Below are positions 16,523-24,986 of a stretch of DNA of 64,000 nt, piece after piece. The notes under the pieces were generated by a model. It saw only the letters and a list, made by a program, of their open reading frames with translations, searched no databases and had not been told where the DNA came from. The position numbers were made by a program, and so were the translations under genes. How positions within the stretch are numbered: position 1 is the stretch's first letter; the number at the start of each line of letters is the position of its first letter. Source of the stretch: Streptomyces sclerotialus (GTDB taxonomy: Bacteria; Actinomycetota; Actinomycetes; Streptomycetales; Streptomycetaceae); contig JODX01000001.1 in NCBI GenBank assembly GCA_000719105.1, positions 62,001 to 126,000 of the forward strand, given 5' to 3'.

Positions 16523-16804
16523 ATGAACCGCAGTGAGCTGGTGGCCGCGCTGGCCGACCGCGCCGAGGTGACCCGCAAGGACGCCGACGCCGTGCTGGCC
16601 GCGTTCGCCGAGACCGTCGGCGAGATCGTCGCCAAGGGCGACGAGAAGGTCACCATCCCTGGTTTCCTGACCTTCGAGCGCACCCACCGTGCCGCTCGCA
16701 CCGCGCGCAACCCGCAGACCGGCGACCCGATCCAGATCCCGGCCGGCTACAGCGTGAAGGTCTCCGCGGGCTCCAAGCTCAAGGAAGCCGCCAAGGGCAA
16801 GTGA
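16523..16804 (+). CDS. hupA: HU-family nucleoid protein (HupA type)
   Basis: The 93-residue protein is the short bacterial-type HU. It begins MNRSELVAALADRAEVTRKD. The DNA-binding arm region GFLTFERTHRAARTARNPQTGDP (about residues 47-69) carries the conserved RNPQTG turn, and the end is KLKEAAKGK. It bends and compacts DNA as a dimer. It lacks the lysine/alanine-rich tail of the sporulation-linked HupS type, so HupA is the better name. The ATG follows GGGAGTAACAAA. The upstream 440 bases contain the 19-base direct repeats, and a perfect hairpin separates it from convergent murA. Confidence 0.95.
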   Translation: MNRSELVAALADRAEVTRKDADAVLAAFAETVGEIVAKGDEKVTIPGFLTFERTHRAARTARNPQTGDPIQIPAGYSVKVSAGSKLKEAAKGK

Positions 16805-16853
16805 CCCTGCCGTCCGTACGGCGCGTGAAGCGCGTACGGGCCCAGTGACGCCA

Positions 16854-16890
16854 ATGGGGCGGCCACCCGGGAGCCGGGTGGCCGCCCCAT
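16854..16890. terminator. Bidirectional terminator between hup and murA
   Basis: A perfect 17-bp stem (16854-16870 with 16874-16890, left arm starting ATGGGGCGGCCACC) with a 3-base loop lies between the convergent genes, 50 bases after the hup stop and 35 bases after the murA stop. Confidence 0.9.
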
Positions 16891-16924
16891 CGTCGTACGC
16901 GCCGTACGGGGGCGGGAGCCGGTA

Positions 16925-18265
16925 TCAGCCGAGCGCCTTGCCCGGCAGCTCGACCTTCGCGCCCAGCTCCACGAGCTTCTCCATGAAGTTCTCGTAGCCG
17001 CGGTTGATCAGGTCGATGCCGTGGACCCGGGACGTGCCCTGGGCCGCGAGCGCGGCGATCAGATACGAGAAGCCGCCGCGCAGGTCGGGGATGACCAGGT
17101 CGGCGCCCTGCAGCCGGGTCGGCCCGGAGACGACCGCGGAGTGCAGGAAGTTGCGCTGGCCGAACCGGCAGTCGGAGCCGCCGAGGCACTCGCGGTAGAG
17201 CTGGATGTGGGCGCCCATCTGGTTCAGGGCCGAGGTGAAGCCGAGCCGGGACTCGTACACCGTCTCGTGGATGATCGACAGCCCCGTGGCCTGGGTGAGG
17301 GCCACCACCAGCGGCTGCTGCCAATCGGTCTGGAAGCCGGGGTGGACGTCCGTCTCCAGCGCGATGGACTTCAGCCGGCCGCCGGGGTGCCAGAAGCGGA
17401 TGCCCTCGTCGTCGATCTCGAAGGCGCCGCCGACCTTCCGGTAGGTGTTCAGGAAGGTCATCATCGAGCGCTGCTGGGCGCCGCGGACGTAGATGTTGCC
17501 CTCGGTCGCCAGCGCGGCGGACGCCCAGGAGGCGGCCTCCAGACGGTCGGGAAGCGCCTGGTGGTTGTAGCCGCCGAGGCGGTCGACGCCCGTGATGCGG
17601 ATGGTGCGGTCGGTGTCCATCGCGATGATGGCGCCCATCTTCTGCAGGACGCAGATGAGGTCCTCGATCTCGGGCTCCACCGCGGCGTTCGACAGCTCGG
17701 TGACGCCCTCCGCCAGCACCGCCGTCAGCAGCACCTGCTCGGTCGCGCCCACCGACGGGTACGGCAGCGCGATCTTCGTGCCGCGCAGCCGCTGCGGGGC
17801 CTCCAGGTACTGGCCGTCCGCCCGCTTCTCGATCCGCGCGCCGAACTGCCGCAGCACGTCGAAGTGGAAGTCGATGGGCCGGCCGCCGATGTCGCAGCCG
17901 CCGAGGCCCGGGATGAAGGCGTGGCCGAGGCGGTGCAGCAGCGGGCCGCAGAAGAGGATCGGGATGCGCGAGGAACCGGCGTGGGCGTCGATGTCGGCGA
18001 CATTGGCGCTCTCCACGTGGGTCGGGTCGAGCACCAGCTCGCCCGGTTCCTCACCGGGGCGGACCGTCACCCCGTGCAGCTGCAGCAGGCCGCGTACGAC
18101 GCGGACGTCACGGATGTCGGGGACATTGCGCAGCCGGCTCGGAGCGCTTCCGAGCAGTGCGGCGACCATTGCCTTGGGCACGAGGTTCTTCGCACCGCGG
18201 ACACGGATCTCGCCCTCCAGCGGGGTTCCGCCGTGGACAAGCAGGACATCGTCGTTGACGGTCAT
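16925..18265 (-). CDS. murA: UDP-GlcNAc 1-carboxyvinyltransferase (MurA)
   Basis: The 446-residue enzyme transfers enolpyruvate to UDP-GlcNAc in the first committed step of peptidoglycan synthesis. The start (LVHGGTPLEGEIRVRGAKN) contains the conserved KN pair. The active-site Cys is present in GLGGCDIGGRPIDFH, so it is the fosfomycin-sensitive Cys type rather than the mycobacterial Asp type. The later motifs TDVHPGFQTDWQQ and HDR-like loop region YESRLGF are also seen. ATG 18265 gives the family start, and upstream codons to 18448 lack it. The ends carry a shared terminator with hup. Streptomyces often has a second MurA elsewhere. Confidence 0.94.
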   Translation of the reverse strand: MTVNDDVLLVHGGTPLEGEIRVRGAKNLVPKAMVAALLGSAPSRLRNVPDIRDVRVVRGLLQLHGVTVRPGEEPGELVLDPTHVESANVADIDAHAGSSRIPILFCGPLLHRLGHAFIPGLGGCDIGGRPIDFHFDVLRQFGARIEKRADGQYLEAPQRLRGTKIALPYPSVGATEQVLLTAVLAEGVTELSNAAVEPEIEDLICVLQKMGAIIAMDTDRTIRITGVDRLGGYNHQALPDRLEAASWASAALATEGNIYVRGAQQRSMMTFLNTYRKVGGAFEIDDEGIRFWHPGGRLKSIALETDVHPGFQTDWQQPLVVALTQATGLSIIHETVYESRLGFTSALNQMGAHIQLYRECLGGSDCRFGQRNFLHSAVVSGPTRLQGADLVIPDLRGGFSYLIAALAAQGTSRVHGIDLINRGYENFMEKLVELGAKVELPGKALG

Positions 18266-18554
18266 GAATCTCGCGTTCCGTGGGGGTCGGGCAGGGGGGT
18301 GTCGGCACACGCTCGGCCCGTCGTCGCGGGCCGAAGCGGCATGAGCCGAAGAGCAAGCGTAATGGCCGCCAACCCTCCGGAAGTAAGCCGTGAGGCCCCG
18401 ACGAACGTCATGGAATCGCCACAACACGGACCGTCCCCCGACCGCCACCCTGTGTCATCGCTGTGCCTGCCCGTGTCGGCCACCTGTCGCACCCCTGGCC
18501 GACTACCCGTGGGTACGGTGATTGGCTCCCCGCTCCGGGGAAAGATGCGGGATC

Positions 18555-19136
18555 ATGTCAGGCATGACCGAGGTGTCCTCGCTGACAGGGCGGCTGCTCG
18601 TGGCCACGCCCGCTCTGGCGGACCCGAACTTCGACCGCGCGGTGGTGCTCCTCCTCGACCACGACGAGGAGGGATCGCTCGGCGTCGTCCTCAACCGGCC
18701 GACCCCGGTGGACGTCGGCGACATCCTGGAGGGCTGGGCCGATCTCGCGGGCGAGCCCGGCGTCGTCTTCCAGGGCGGCCCGGTCTCCCTCGACTCCGCG
18801 CTGGGCATCGCGGTCATCCCGGGCGGGGCGACCACCGAACGGGCACCGCTGGGGTGGCGCCGGGTGCACGGAGCCATCGGCCTGGTCGACCTGGAGGCCC
18901 CGCCGGAGCTGCTCGCGTCGGCGCTGGGCTCCCTGCGGATCTTCGCCGGTTACGCGGGCTGGGGCCCGGGCCAGCTGGAGGACGAACTCGTCGAGGGCGC
19001 CTGGTACGTCGTGGAGTCCGAGCCGGGGGACGTCTCCTCGCCGGCCCCCGAGCGGCTGTGGCGCGAGGTGCTGCGCCGCCAGCGCAACGAGCTCGCCATG
19101 GTGGCGACGTATCCGGACGACCCTTCGCTCAACTGA
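18555..19136 (+). CDS. YqgE/AlgH family protein (DUF179)
   Basis: This 193-residue cytoplasmic protein has the full DUF179 pattern: LTGRLLVATPALADPNFDRAVVLLLDH, then GSLGVVLNRPT (about residue 40), FQGGPVSLD, and near the end RIFAGYAGWGPGQLEDEL followed by WYVVE. The family is widespread and conserved, and its biochemical role is not settled. The start could be ATG 18555 (MSGMTEV) or ATG 18564; I chose the first. A third ATG at 18522 is less likely. The gene begins 290 bases from murA, from which it is divergent, and precedes the DUF3039 gene by 29 bases, so the two may be cotranscribed. Confidence 0.9.
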   Translation: MSGMTEVSSLTGRLLVATPALADPNFDRAVVLLLDHDEEGSLGVVLNRPTPVDVGDILEGWADLAGEPGVVFQGGPVSLDSALGIAVIPGGATTERAPLGWRRVHGAIGLVDLEAPPELLASALGSLRIFAGYAGWGPGQLEDELVEGAWYVVESEPGDVSSPAPERLWREVLRRQRNELAMVATYPDDPSLN

Positions 19137-19165
19137 TGTGCGCGGGCTTCAGTACCCTTGGCGCT

Positions 19166-19459
19166 ATGAGCACTCTCGAGCCCGAGCGCGGCACCGGTAC
19201 GGGGACCCTGGTAGAGCCGACGCCGCAGGTGTCGCACGGTGACGGTGACCACGAGCGCTTCGCCCACTATGTCCAGAAGGACAAGATCATGGCCAGCGCC
19301 CTCGACGGCACGCCCGTCGTGGCCCTCTGCGGCAAGGTGTGGGTTCCGGGCCGTGACCCGAAGAAGTACCCCGTGTGTCCCATGTGCAAGGAGATCTACG
19401 AGTCCATGGGTGCCGGCGGCGAGGGTGGCAAGGGCGGCAAGGGCGGCGACAAGAAGTGA
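19166..19459 (+). CDS. DUF3039 small zinc-ribbon-like protein
   Basis: The 97-residue protein has an acidic N-terminus, then the DUF3039 core HERFAHYVQKDKIMASALDGTPVVALCGKVWVP, a CPMCKEIYESM pair, and a glycine/lysine-rich tail GGKGGKGGDKK. Three cysteines (C in ALCGK and CPMC) suggest a zinc site. The family is confined to actinobacteria and of unknown function. It begins 29 bases after the YqgE/AlgH gene and is followed by a terminator-like hairpin. ATG 19166 is the first start in frame with the domain. Confidence 0.88.
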   Translation: MSTLEPERGTGTGTLVEPTPQVSHGDGDHERFAHYVQKDKIMASALDGTPVVALCGKVWVPGRDPKKYPVCPMCKEIYESMGAGGEGGKGGKGGDKK

Positions 19460-19511
19460 CGCCGCCGTGCGCTCGCGGCAACTGAAGAACTGAACTGAAC
19501 GACGGTACACG

Positions 19512-19541
19512 GCCGCGGCCCTGCTGAGCGGGGACCGCGGC
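19512..19541 (+). terminator. Hairpin after DUF3039 gene
   Basis: GCCGCGG (19512-19518) pairs with CCGCGGC (19535-19541). CCC with GGG continues the stem over a one-base bulge. It lies about 50 bases past the stop. Confidence 0.65.
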
Positions 19542-19617
19542 TTCGCTGTGCCCGGGGGCGGATTCCGGTCTCCCGCTCGTCTCCCGCTCGGTCTCCCGTT
19601 CGATCTTCCGGTTACGA

Positions 19618-19633
19618 AGTGGTTGAGACCTCT
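19618..19633 (+). promoter_or_regulatory. DasR-like operator (dre) upstream of GlcNAc-oligomer operon
   Basis: AGTGGTTGAGACCTCT matches 13 of 16 positions of the DasR consensus A(G/C)TGGTCTAGACCA(G/C)T. It lies about 95 bases before the solute-binding gene of an operon that ends in a beta-N-acetylhexosaminidase, exactly the kind of gene DasR represses. Binding should be relieved by glucosamine-6-phosphate. Confidence 0.75.
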
Positions 19634-19725
19634 TGTGGGCACGATCCTGTACTCCCTAGCCTCCGACGTGTTGTGCAGAGCAAAACAGTCATTGCGTATG
19701 TTGCAACACCCGGAGGAGAAGCTGC

Positions 19726-21048
19726 ATGAAGCTCGCTGTCCGAACCCGTATGAGAGCGCGCCTGACCGCTCCCGTCGCGGCCCTCGTCCTCACCGGACTG
19801 ACCGCCGCCGCCTGCGCCCCCCAGACCTCCGGCGGCTCCTCCGGCGAGGACGAGAAGACCGGCACCCTGCGCGTCTGGCTCTTCCAGGAGGTCGGCAACG
19901 AGCCGAAGGAGAAGGTCGTCGACGAGGCGGTCGCCGCCTTCGAGAAGGAGCACGACGGCGCCGACGTCACCGTCGAGTACATCCCGGTCGAGACCCGCGC
20001 CCAGCGCATCAAGGCCGCCTTCAACGACCCGAAGAGCGCACCCGACGTCATCGAGTACGGGAACACGGACACCGCCGGCTACGTGAAGGACGGCGGACTC
20101 CTGGACGTGACGAAGGAGTTCGACGGCTGGAGCGAGGCCAGGGACACCGACCCGACCGCGAAACAGTCCGTGACCGTCGAGGGACGTGTCTACGGCGCCC
20201 CCCTCTTCGTCGGCGTGCGCGCCCTGTACTACCGCACGGACGTCTTCGAGAAGCTGAACCTCGACGTCCCGAAGACCCAGGACGAGCTGATCGAGACGGC
20301 GCGGAAGATCCGCAAGGCCGAACCCGAGTTGTACGGTCTCGCCGTCGGCGGCGCCTACACCTACGGTGCGATGCCGTTCCTCTGGGCCCAGGGCGGTGAA
20401 CTCGCCGAGGAGGAGGGCGGGTCGTACGCCTCGGCCGTCGACAGCCCGGCCGCGCAGAAGGGGATCAAGGCGTACACCTCCCTCTTCGGCGACGGCAACT
20501 GCCCCGCCGCCAAGTGCGCCGGCATGGGCGGCAACGACACGGTGACGGCCTTCGCCGCCGGCAAGGCGGGCATGGCGATCGGCGGCGACTTCAGCCACGC
20601 GGCGATCGAGGCCGGGAAGGTCAAGGGCAAGTACGCGGTCGTACCGCTGCCGGGCGTGAAGGAGGGCGAGATCGCACCGGCCTTCGCGGGCGGCAACAAC
20701 ATCGGCGTGCTGAAGAGCACCTCGCACCGCACGCTCGCCGTGGACCTGATGAAGCGGCTCGCGTCCAAGGAGACCCAGGGCGAACTCTTCGACGCCATGG
20801 GCTTCCTGCCGACGTTCACCGATGTGCGCGCGGACGCCGCCGAGCGGGAGCCGTTCGTCGAGCCGTTCGTGAGGACGCTCGACGCGGGCGCCCGGTTCGT
20901 CCCCGCCTCGCCGGGCTGGGCCCAGATCGACGCCTCGCTCGTCCTGCCCACGATGTTCCAGGAGATCATCACCGGCAGGAAGGACGTGGCGGCGGCCGCC
21001 GGGGACGCGGCGAAGAAGATGGACGACGCGTTCGGCGCCGCCGGATGA
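19726..21048 (+). CDS. ABC sugar-binding lipoprotein (chitooligosaccharide type)
   Basis: The 440-residue substrate-binding protein has a basic start, a hydrophobic stretch and a lipobox LTAAAC at Cys30, so it is a lipid-anchored extracellular binding protein. The mature part (GTLRVWLFQEVGNEPKEKVVDEA, then PDVIEYGNTDTAGYVKDGGLLD) is the family-1 (MalE-like) fold. Two permease genes and a beta-N-acetylhexosaminidase follow with overlaps of a few bases, which suggests import of GlcNAc oligomers. No ATPase is coded here, so it must share MsiK as many Streptomyces sugar ABC systems do. GGAGGAG precedes the ATG. A DasR-like site lies upstream. Confidence 0.92.
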   Translation: MKLAVRTRMRARLTAPVAALVLTGLTAAACAPQTSGGSSGEDEKTGTLRVWLFQEVGNEPKEKVVDEAVAAFEKEHDGADVTVEYIPVETRAQRIKAAFNDPKSAPDVIEYGNTDTAGYVKDGGLLDVTKEFDGWSEARDTDPTAKQSVTVEGRVYGAPLFVGVRALYYRTDVFEKLNLDVPKTQDELIETARKIRKAEPELYGLAVGGAYTYGAMPFLWAQGGELAEEEGGSYASAVDSPAAQKGIKAYTSLFGDGNCPAAKCAGMGGNDTVTAFAAGKAGMAIGGDFSHAAIEAGKVKGKYAVVPLPGVKEGEIAPAFAGGNNIGVLKSTSHRTLAVDLMKRLASKETQGELFDAMGFLPTFTDVRADAAEREPFVEPFVRTLDAGARFVPASPGWAQIDASLVLPTMFQEIITGRKDVAAAAGDAAKKMDDAFGAAG

Positions 21049-21947
21049 GCGTGGCCCACACGCCCGCGCGCGGGCGCGGCGGCTGGACACCCTGGCTGTA
21101 CCTCGCGCCTGCCCTCGTCGTCCTCGCCGGGCTGCTCGTCTACCCGATCTACCAGCTCGGCCTGATCTCCTTCCTGGAGTACACCCAGGCCCAGGTCAGC
21201 GGCGGCGAACCGACCACCTTCCGCGGCTTCGGCAACTACGCGGAGCTCTTCGGCGACACCGAGTTCTGGCAGGTGCTCCTGGCGACGGTGGTGTTCGCGG
21301 CGGCCTGCGTGGTGAGCACGCTGGCGGTCGGCTGCGCGCTCGCAGTCCTCCTCACCCGCGTACGGGCCCTGCCCCGCCTCGCCCTGATGCTGGCCGCGCT
21401 CGGCGCGTGGGCGACCCCCGCGATCACCGGCTCGACGGTGTGGCTGTTCCTCTTCGACCCCGACTTCGGGCCGGTCAACCGGGTGCTGGGACTGGGCGAC
21501 CACTCGTGGACGTACGGCCGGTACAGCGCCTTCGCGCTCGTCCTGCTCGAAGTGGTCTGGTGTTCCTTCCCGTTCGTCATGGTGACGGTGTACGCGGGCA
21601 TCCGTGCCGTCCCGTCGGAGGTGCTGGAGGCCGCCGCGCTGGACGGCGCCTCGCAGTGGCGGATCTGGCGCTCGGTGCTCGCGCCGATGCTCCGGCCCAT
21701 CCTCGTCGTGGTCACCATCCAGTCCGTCATCTGGGACTTCAAGGTCTTCACCCAGATCTACGTCATGACGAACGGCGGCGGCATCGCCGGGCAGAACCTC
21801 GTGCTGAACGTGTACGCCTACCAGAAGGCGTTCGCGTCGTCCCAGTACAGCCTCGGTTCGGCGATCGGCGTGGTGATGCTGCTGATTCTGCTGGTGATCA
21901 CACTCGGCTATTTGCGGTTGCTGCGCAGACAGGGGGAGGAGCTGTGA
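21045..21947 (+). CDS. ABC sugar permease (MalF-like)
   Basis: The 300-residue protein has six hydrophobic segments and the inner-membrane EAA loop: EAAALDGASQWRIWRSVLAPMLRP (about residues 190-213). This contacts the ATPase. The ATG overlaps the binding-protein stop (ATGA), so it is translationally coupled. It forms the membrane channel with the following permease. The strong match to MalF/UgpA-type subunits and the neighbours support oligosaccharide import. Hydrophobic helices begin at about residue 15 (LYLAPALVVLAGLLVYPIYQ). Confidence 0.93.
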   Translation: MSVAHTPARGRGGWTPWLYLAPALVVLAGLLVYPIYQLGLISFLEYTQAQVSGGEPTTFRGFGNYAELFGDTEFWQVLLATVVFAAACVVSTLAVGCALAVLLTRVRALPRLALMLAALGAWATPAITGSTVWLFLFDPDFGPVNRVLGLGDHSWTYGRYSAFALVLLEVVWCSFPFVMVTVYAGIRAVPSEVLEAAALDGASQWRIWRSVLAPMLRPILVVVTIQSVIWDFKVFTQIYVMTNGGGIAGQNLVLNVYAYQKAFASSQYSLGSAIGVVMLLILLVITLGYLRLLRRQGEEL

Positions 21948-22879
21948 CCACGCATTCCGTACGGGATTCCGTACGCCGTTCCGGACACCGTGCCGGAACC
22001 CGTTCCGTACGCCGGTCCGGAACTCGTTTCGTACGCCGGTCCGGAACTCGTTTCGTACGGCGCCCCTGGCGGCTCGCCGCGGAGGCATCGGTGCTGGTCA
22101 TCGCGGTGGTGGTGGCGTTCCCGCTGTACTGGATGATGCTCGGCGCGGTGAAGCCGGCGGGCGAGATCGAGTCGTCGGAGCCGCGGCCGTGGACCCTGTC
22201 GCCGACACTCGATTCGTTCCGCCGTGTCCTCGGACAGCAGGAATTCGGCCGCTACTTCCTCAACAGCCTCCTCGTGGCGGTCACCGTGGTGGTCGCCTCG
22301 GCGCTGATCGCCTTTCTGGCGGCGACCGCGGTGACCCGATTCCGGTTCCGTTTCCGGACCACCTTGCTGATCATGTTCCTGGCCGCGCAGATGGTGCCCG
22401 TGGAGGCGCTGGCGATCCCCCTCTTCTTCCTCATGCGGGACTTCGGCCAGCTCAACACCCTCGGCGCGCTGATCCTGCCGCACATCGCCTTCTCGCTGCC
22501 GTTCGCGATCTGGATGCTGCGGGGATTCGTGAAGGCGGTTCCCGAGGCGCTGGAGGAGGCGGCGTATCTCGACGGGGCGAGCCGCACGCGATTCCTGTGG
22601 CAGATCCTTTTCCCGCTGGTCCTCCCGGGACTGATCGCCACCAGTGTGTTCTCGTTCATCTCGGCCTGGAACGACTTCCTGTTCGCCAAGTCGTTCATCA
22701 TCAGCGACATCTCCCGGTCGACCCTGCCGATGGCCCTCCTCGTCTTCTACAAACCGGACGACCCGGACTGGGGCGGGGTGATGGCGGCATCGACCGTGAT
22801 GACGATTCCGGTTCTGGTGTTCTTCGTCCTCGTACAACGACGACTCGTCTCCGGTCTCGGCGGAGCGGTGAAGGACTGA
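21944..22879 (+). CDS. ABC sugar permease (MalG-like) with repeat-coded N-terminus
   Basis: The 311-residue permease has six hydrophobic segments and the EAA loop EEAAYLDGASRTRFLWQILFPLVLP (about residues 204-228). The GTG start overlaps the preceding stop by four bases. The first 45 residues are odd: Arg/Ser/Thr-rich repeats VRRSGTRF that come from a 24-base tandem duplication (22007-22054) and earlier degenerate copies. The repeated arm precedes the first hydrophobic helix and should be cytoplasmic. The core is ordinary MalG-type and should complete the importer. Expansion of this arm may vary between strains. Confidence 0.92.
   Translation: MTTHSVRDSVRRSGHRAGTRSVRRSGTRFVRRSGTRFVRRPWRLAAEASVLVIAVVVAFPLYWMMLGAVKPAGEIESSEPRPWTLSPTLDSFRRVLGQQEFGRYFLNSLLVAVTVVVASALIAFLAATAVTRFRFRFRTTLLIMFLAAQMVPVEALAIPLFFLMRDFGQLNTLGALILPHIAFSLPFAIWMLRGFVKAVPEALEEAAYLDGASRTRFLWQILFPLVLPGLIATSVFSFISAWNDFLFAKSFIISDISRSTLPMALLVFYKPDDPDWGGVMAASTVMTIPVLVFFVLVQRRLVSGLGGAVKD
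22007..22054 (+). repeat. 24-base exact tandem repeat in permease N-terminus
   Basis: A unit starting GTACGCCGGTCCGGAACTCG occurs twice without change (22007-22030 and 22031-22054), with a looser copy before it from about 21971. It adds eight residues per copy to the permease arm. 24 bases keep the frame. Confidence 0.9.
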
Positions 22880-22883
22880 TGGC

Positions 22884-24626
22884 ATGAGTGATGACCTGAC
22901 CGATGGCATGGCCGCCGATGACATGGCCGTCGTGCCGGAAGTGGCGCTGCTTCCGGCCCCGCGCCGTGTGACGGTTCCCCCGTCCGGCGGCGTGGGCTTC
23001 GTGCTCGACGAGGAGACCGGGATCGAGGCGGAACCCGGCACCGAGGGGGTCGCGCGCTGGCTGCGCGCGAGTGTCGGTGCCGCGACCGGGCTGCCGCTGG
23101 CACCGCACCGCAGCGGCCCCAACCGCCTGTTGCTGCGGATCCTGCCGGGGCTCGCGGCGGAACCCGGCGGCGCACCCGGCGCCGGGATCGGTGGCCCGGA
23201 GGCGTACCGGCTCCGCGCCGACGGGCAGGTGCTGGCCATCGACGGGGCGAGCGCGGCGGGAGTGTTCAGGGGCGCCCAGACGCTGCGTCAGCTGCTCGGC
23301 CCGGACGCCTTCCGGCGAGCGCCGGTCAGCGCGCGGCGCGCCTGGCACGTGCCGGCCGTCACCGTCGAGGACGCCCCGCGCTTCCGCTGGCGCGGCATGA
23401 TGCTCGACGTCGCACGGCACTTCACGCCCAAGGAGGGCGTGTTGCGGCACCTCGATCTGATGGCCGCGCACAAACTCAACGTCCTGCACCTCCACTTGAC
23501 CGACGACCAGGGCTGGCGCATCGAGATCAAGCGGTACCCGAAGCTCACCGAGCTCGGTTCCTGGCGCTCACGCACGAAATTCGGGCACCGGGCCTCGCCG
23601 TTGTGGGAGGAGAAGCCGCACGGTGGTTACTACACCCAGGACGACATCCGCGAGATCGTCGCCTATGCGGCCGAGCGGCATATCAGCGTCGTGCCCGAGA
23701 TCGACATCCCGGGACACTCGCAGGCCGCCATCGCCGCGTATCCGGAACTCGGCAACACCGACGTCATCGATACGACCTCCCTCACCGTCTGGGACACCTG
23801 GGGCATCTCCCACAACGTACTCGCCCCCACCGACAACACCCTCCGCTTCTACGAGGGAGTGTTCGAGGAAGTCCTGGAACTGTTCCCGGCGGACGCCGTC
23901 CCGTCCGCCGGCTGTTCGGAGTTCGTGCACATCGGCGGCGACGAGTGCCCCAAGGACCAGTGGCGGCGCTCACCGGCCGCGCAGGCCCGCATCCGGGAGC
24001 TCGGACTCGCGGACGAGGACGGGCTCCAGTCGTGGTTCGTCCGGCACTTCGACACCTGGCTGGCCGCGCGCGGGCGTCGCCTGATCGGATGGGACGAGAT
24101 CCTGGAGGGCGGCCTCGCACCGGGCGCGGCGGTGTCCTCCTGGCGCGGCTACGGCGGCGGTGTCGCGGCGGCCCGCGCGGGCCACGACGTCGTCATGTGC
24201 CCGGAGCAGCAGGTCTACCTGGACCACCGCCAGGACGCCGGCCCGGACGAACCGGTGCCCATCGGTTATGTCCGCACTCTGGGGGACGTGTACCGCTTCG
24301 AACCGGTCCCGCCGGAGCTGACCCCCGAGGAGGCGCGGCACGTCCTCGGCACGCAGGCCAACGTCTGGACCGAGGTGATGGAGGACCCCGCGCGCGTGGA
24401 CTACCAGACCTACCCGCGTCTCGCGGCCCTCGCCGAGGTCGCGTGGAGCGCGCTGCCCGCCCCCGCCGACCGGGACCTCGCCGGCTTCGAGCGGCGGATG
24501 ACCGCCCACTACCGGCGACTTGACGCCCTGGGAGTGGCCTACCGGCCGCCCACGGGACCGCGGCCGTGGCAGCGGCGCCCCGGTGTGCTCGGACGCCCGA
24601 TCGAGGGGCCGCCCCCCGCCCTGTGA
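22884..24626 (+). CDS. Beta-N-acetylhexosaminidase, GH20, cytoplasmic
   Basis: The 580-residue enzyme has an N-terminal GH20b-like domain (about 15-160) and the catalytic TIM barrel (about 165-530). The catalytic Asp-Glu pair is in FVHIGGDECPKDQW (about residue 355). FRWRGMMLDVARHFTPKEGVLRHLDLMAAHKLN and LHLTDDQGW are further family signatures. It removes terminal GlcNAc/GalNAc from oligosaccharides. There is no signal peptide, so it should split GlcNAc oligomers after import by the upstream ABC genes. It begins four bases after the permease stop. Its activity would feed the GlcNAc pool that also releases DasR, closing an induction loop. The C-terminal tail is Pro/Arg-rich. Confidence 0.95.
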   Translation: MSDDLTDGMAADDMAVVPEVALLPAPRRVTVPPSGGVGFVLDEETGIEAEPGTEGVARWLRASVGAATGLPLAPHRSGPNRLLLRILPGLAAEPGGAPGAGIGGPEAYRLRADGQVLAIDGASAAGVFRGAQTLRQLLGPDAFRRAPVSARRAWHVPAVTVEDAPRFRWRGMMLDVARHFTPKEGVLRHLDLMAAHKLNVLHLHLTDDQGWRIEIKRYPKLTELGSWRSRTKFGHRASPLWEEKPHGGYYTQDDIREIVAYAAERHISVVPEIDIPGHSQAAIAAYPELGNTDVIDTTSLTVWDTWGISHNVLAPTDNTLRFYEGVFEEVLELFPADAVPSAGCSEFVHIGGDECPKDQWRRSPAAQARIRELGLADEDGLQSWFVRHFDTWLAARGRRLIGWDEILEGGLAPGAAVSSWRGYGGGVAAARAGHDVVMCPEQQVYLDHRQDAGPDEPVPIGYVRTLGDVYRFEPVPPELTPEEARHVLGTQANVWTEVMEDPARVDYQTYPRLAALAEVAWSALPAPADRDLAGFERRMTAHYRRLDALGVAYRPPTGPRPWQRRPGVLGRPIEGPPPAL

Positions 24627-24986
24627 CCTGACGCCGGACCGTACGCCCCGTACGTCCGGGATGCACGTCCCGTACGTCCCGGATGGCGCCCGAAGCCCGC
24701 CTGGAACCCGCCCGTATCCGGCCCGGGACCCGCCCGCGACCCGGAACTCATCGCTCCGAAGGGGAAAGAACGCCCGAGGATCACCGAAGAGTGCCAATCC
24801 GGTGTCGCGGGTGATGCCGTGCGAAAACGGTGTATCACCGTGCTGAGGTGGGCGAACACCTCCTAGCGGACCCCCGCGTTCGGGTCCCGCGAGAATGTGC
24901 CAGAGTTGCCACGTCCGCCCTGTCAGCACGTACCGTACGGCAACACAGGTGGGACCAGGTGGGGCAGCGGGAAGGGGCAGCCGGTT
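24627..24986. other. Gap between GH20 and molybdenum hydroxylase operons
   Basis: About 360 bases without a supported gene. Near 24634-24690 runs of CGTACGTCCGG and CCCGTACGTCCC form overlapping inverted repeats that could terminate the GH20 operon. The rest should contain the promoter of the next operon. A GGGAAGGGG element lies just before the TTG start at 24987. Confidence 0.5.
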
